Assembly: GCF_014529535.1 (NCBI RefSeq)
Contig: NW_023503305.1
Coordinates: forward strand, 716,069-780,068
Direction of reading: 5' to 3'
Origin: Bradysia coprophila
Taxonomy: Eukaryota; Arthropoda; Insecta; Diptera; Sciaridae
Length of the DNA stretch: 64,000 bases
A model generated the notes under the pieces. That model was not told where the DNA came from. It worked only from the letters and a program-made list of their open reading frames with translations, and searched no databases. This document shows positions 62,606 to 64,000 of this stretch, piece by piece (within the stretch, counting starts at the first letter, position 1; each line of letters opens with the position of its first letter). The translations under genes were made by a program, and so were the position numbers.

Positions 62606-64000
62606 TAGAAGATCAATCTAGTTGTTGAACTACTGATTCTAACTTTGCTAACTTTGCCCTAGGTTGAAAAATAGGGAAACGTCTCATGAAAGAATATATT
62701 TACAAAACATAAACCACACCAACTCCCGAATAAGAAACTAAGATGGTACATCCAAAGGTTATCTTTGTTCATCATTAGACAACATTACTCAATTGAATGA
62801 ACCGGTTGAATTCTACTACTAGCAATAGACCACCATCAATAAGGAACATCACCACGAAATACACGCGGCACCTCTTGTATCAATCAATCAACAGGTGAGG
62901 CAGTTCATGAACTTTCATGCGTTTACCGAGACCACGATCGTATTACGTTTCATTAAAAAAAAGTGTGGGTGCCACCACAATTTATCCTTCATAAAACACA
63001 TTAGATTATATCGATGAAATCGTTCAACATCTCAAATGGCAATTTTCTGTTGAATTTTAATTTCCTGTTTATAACAAGGAAAAATGTCGAAGACATAATT
63101 TATAAGCATTCTATCCATTTAAGCTGACAAAACAGATGTCTGCAAACATTCTAAATTCAAATGCGTTCGTTGATCTCACATACAGCAGGTAAGTGTAGTG
63201 TGTCTTTTCACGACTCGTCAAGACCACAAAATATTAAGCAATTTTATTCGAACCGAGAGTGAAAAAAATTGGATATATTTGTGCGAATCAAATAAAAAAA
63301 TTGCATAATTCACGTTGCCCAACGATAATATTGAGTATGAATATACAGTTACATATAAACACTTATATTTGGCACAATATGTGAGCGGTCTCTTTTTCGC
63401 ATGGTCATATTCGGACAGCAAGTTTCGATTTCTCAATTTCTGATAGTGTATAAGGTCATTAACGGCGACAAAAATATTGTTTGACAACAAATTTATTAGC
63501 ATAGACTCGTACACATATCTGTCGACAGAGGCTCATGAAAATATTGAATTCAAATCTGTCATACTTAAGAGACTGAGTCTCCCTAAATTATTCTGAAAAT
63601 CATTTGTTCTCCTCAGCCTCAATAAAAATGCCGCTTCCGCGAAAACAGCGAATTTGGACATGCCTTTTAAAATTACTCGATTAGTCGATTTTTTCTCTTT
63701 CCGTTGACCATAATTTTTCGTACGAATTTTTACGTTGCATCACACTTACGAGCATTGAATGAGTAACCATGGCTCGATTTATCTTTTTTTTCTCGTGAAT
63801 TTAATTTTGAGTATTTTATCGTTGCAATATTGTAGAGTTGAAGTATATTTCAAATATTGTTATATGTTCACAACCAAACCCATAATAAATAACGTTTATT
63901 GCTGCCGCGACTATATTGCAGATTTAATTCCTCATATTATACGAGTAATTATTGCAGATGTTGAGAGAGCCAACTGCTAATACCATATTTTAATGCCTAC
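62606..64000. other. AT-rich end of the window
   Basis: I see no gene, RNA or clear repeat here. Confidence 0.4.

Overview
The window is AT-rich nuclear DNA of an insect, most likely a dipteran and plausibly a lower (nematoceran) fly such as a fungus gnat; the species call is inference. The basis is multi-exon genes with many 59-71 bp GT-AG introns, proteins that read as clear fly orthologues (high-affinity choline transporter ChT, DET1/abo, a CD36-family receptor), a non-LTR retrotransposon, and many short foldback elements. No rRNA, tRNA or CRISPR array was recognised.

Layout. 1-17.1 kb is non-coding as far as I can see. It holds several foldback (MITE-like) elements, a 586-bp near-palindrome at 15.1-15.7 kb, and a decayed retroelement protein tail at 10.65-11.0 kb. 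At 17.1-25.0 kb a complete nine-exon ChT gene lies on the minus strand, including a 43-nt micro-exon. 25-35 kb is mostly non-coding and holds a MITE whose arm has expanded into 13 copies of an 18-bp unit (30.0-30.35 kb) and one weak two-exon candidate. At 35.0-35.9 kb an intronless 310-codon gene encodes a bacterial-looking ATP-grasp ligase, the best candidate here for horizontal gene transfer. Two foldbacks and a 5'-truncated non-LTR reverse transcriptase (37.1-38.8 kb, with an ATA-repeat tail) follow.

At 40.2-44.1 kb a complete six-exon DET1 gene lies on the plus strand. A near-identical 20-bp sequence occurs at both edges of its first intron, and a relative of the 30-kb MITE sits in its fourth intron. 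A 268-bp MITE with an 8-bp target-site duplication (45.7-46.0 kb) separates DET1 from a convergent two-exon minus-strand gene (46.2-48.7 kb). That gene encodes an 808-residue TPR + Sel1-repeat + MYND zinc-finger protein. 48.8-53.7 kb is repeat-rich. At 53.7-58.1 kb a CD36-family scavenger receptor lies on the minus strand (ten exons found, N-terminal exon uncertain); it carries a one-base frameshift next to a conserved motif. 58.1-64 kb holds no confident gene, but 61.0-62.6 kb contains a chain of open, coding-like segments next to good splice sites.

The genes do not form one pathway: ChT is neuronal choline uptake, DET1 is a nuclear ubiquitin-ligase adaptor, the MYND protein is a probable scaffold, and the CD36 protein is a lipid or ligand receptor. 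Exon coordinates were assigned by eye from reading frame, GT-AG sites and remembered family alignments; no alignment was run.
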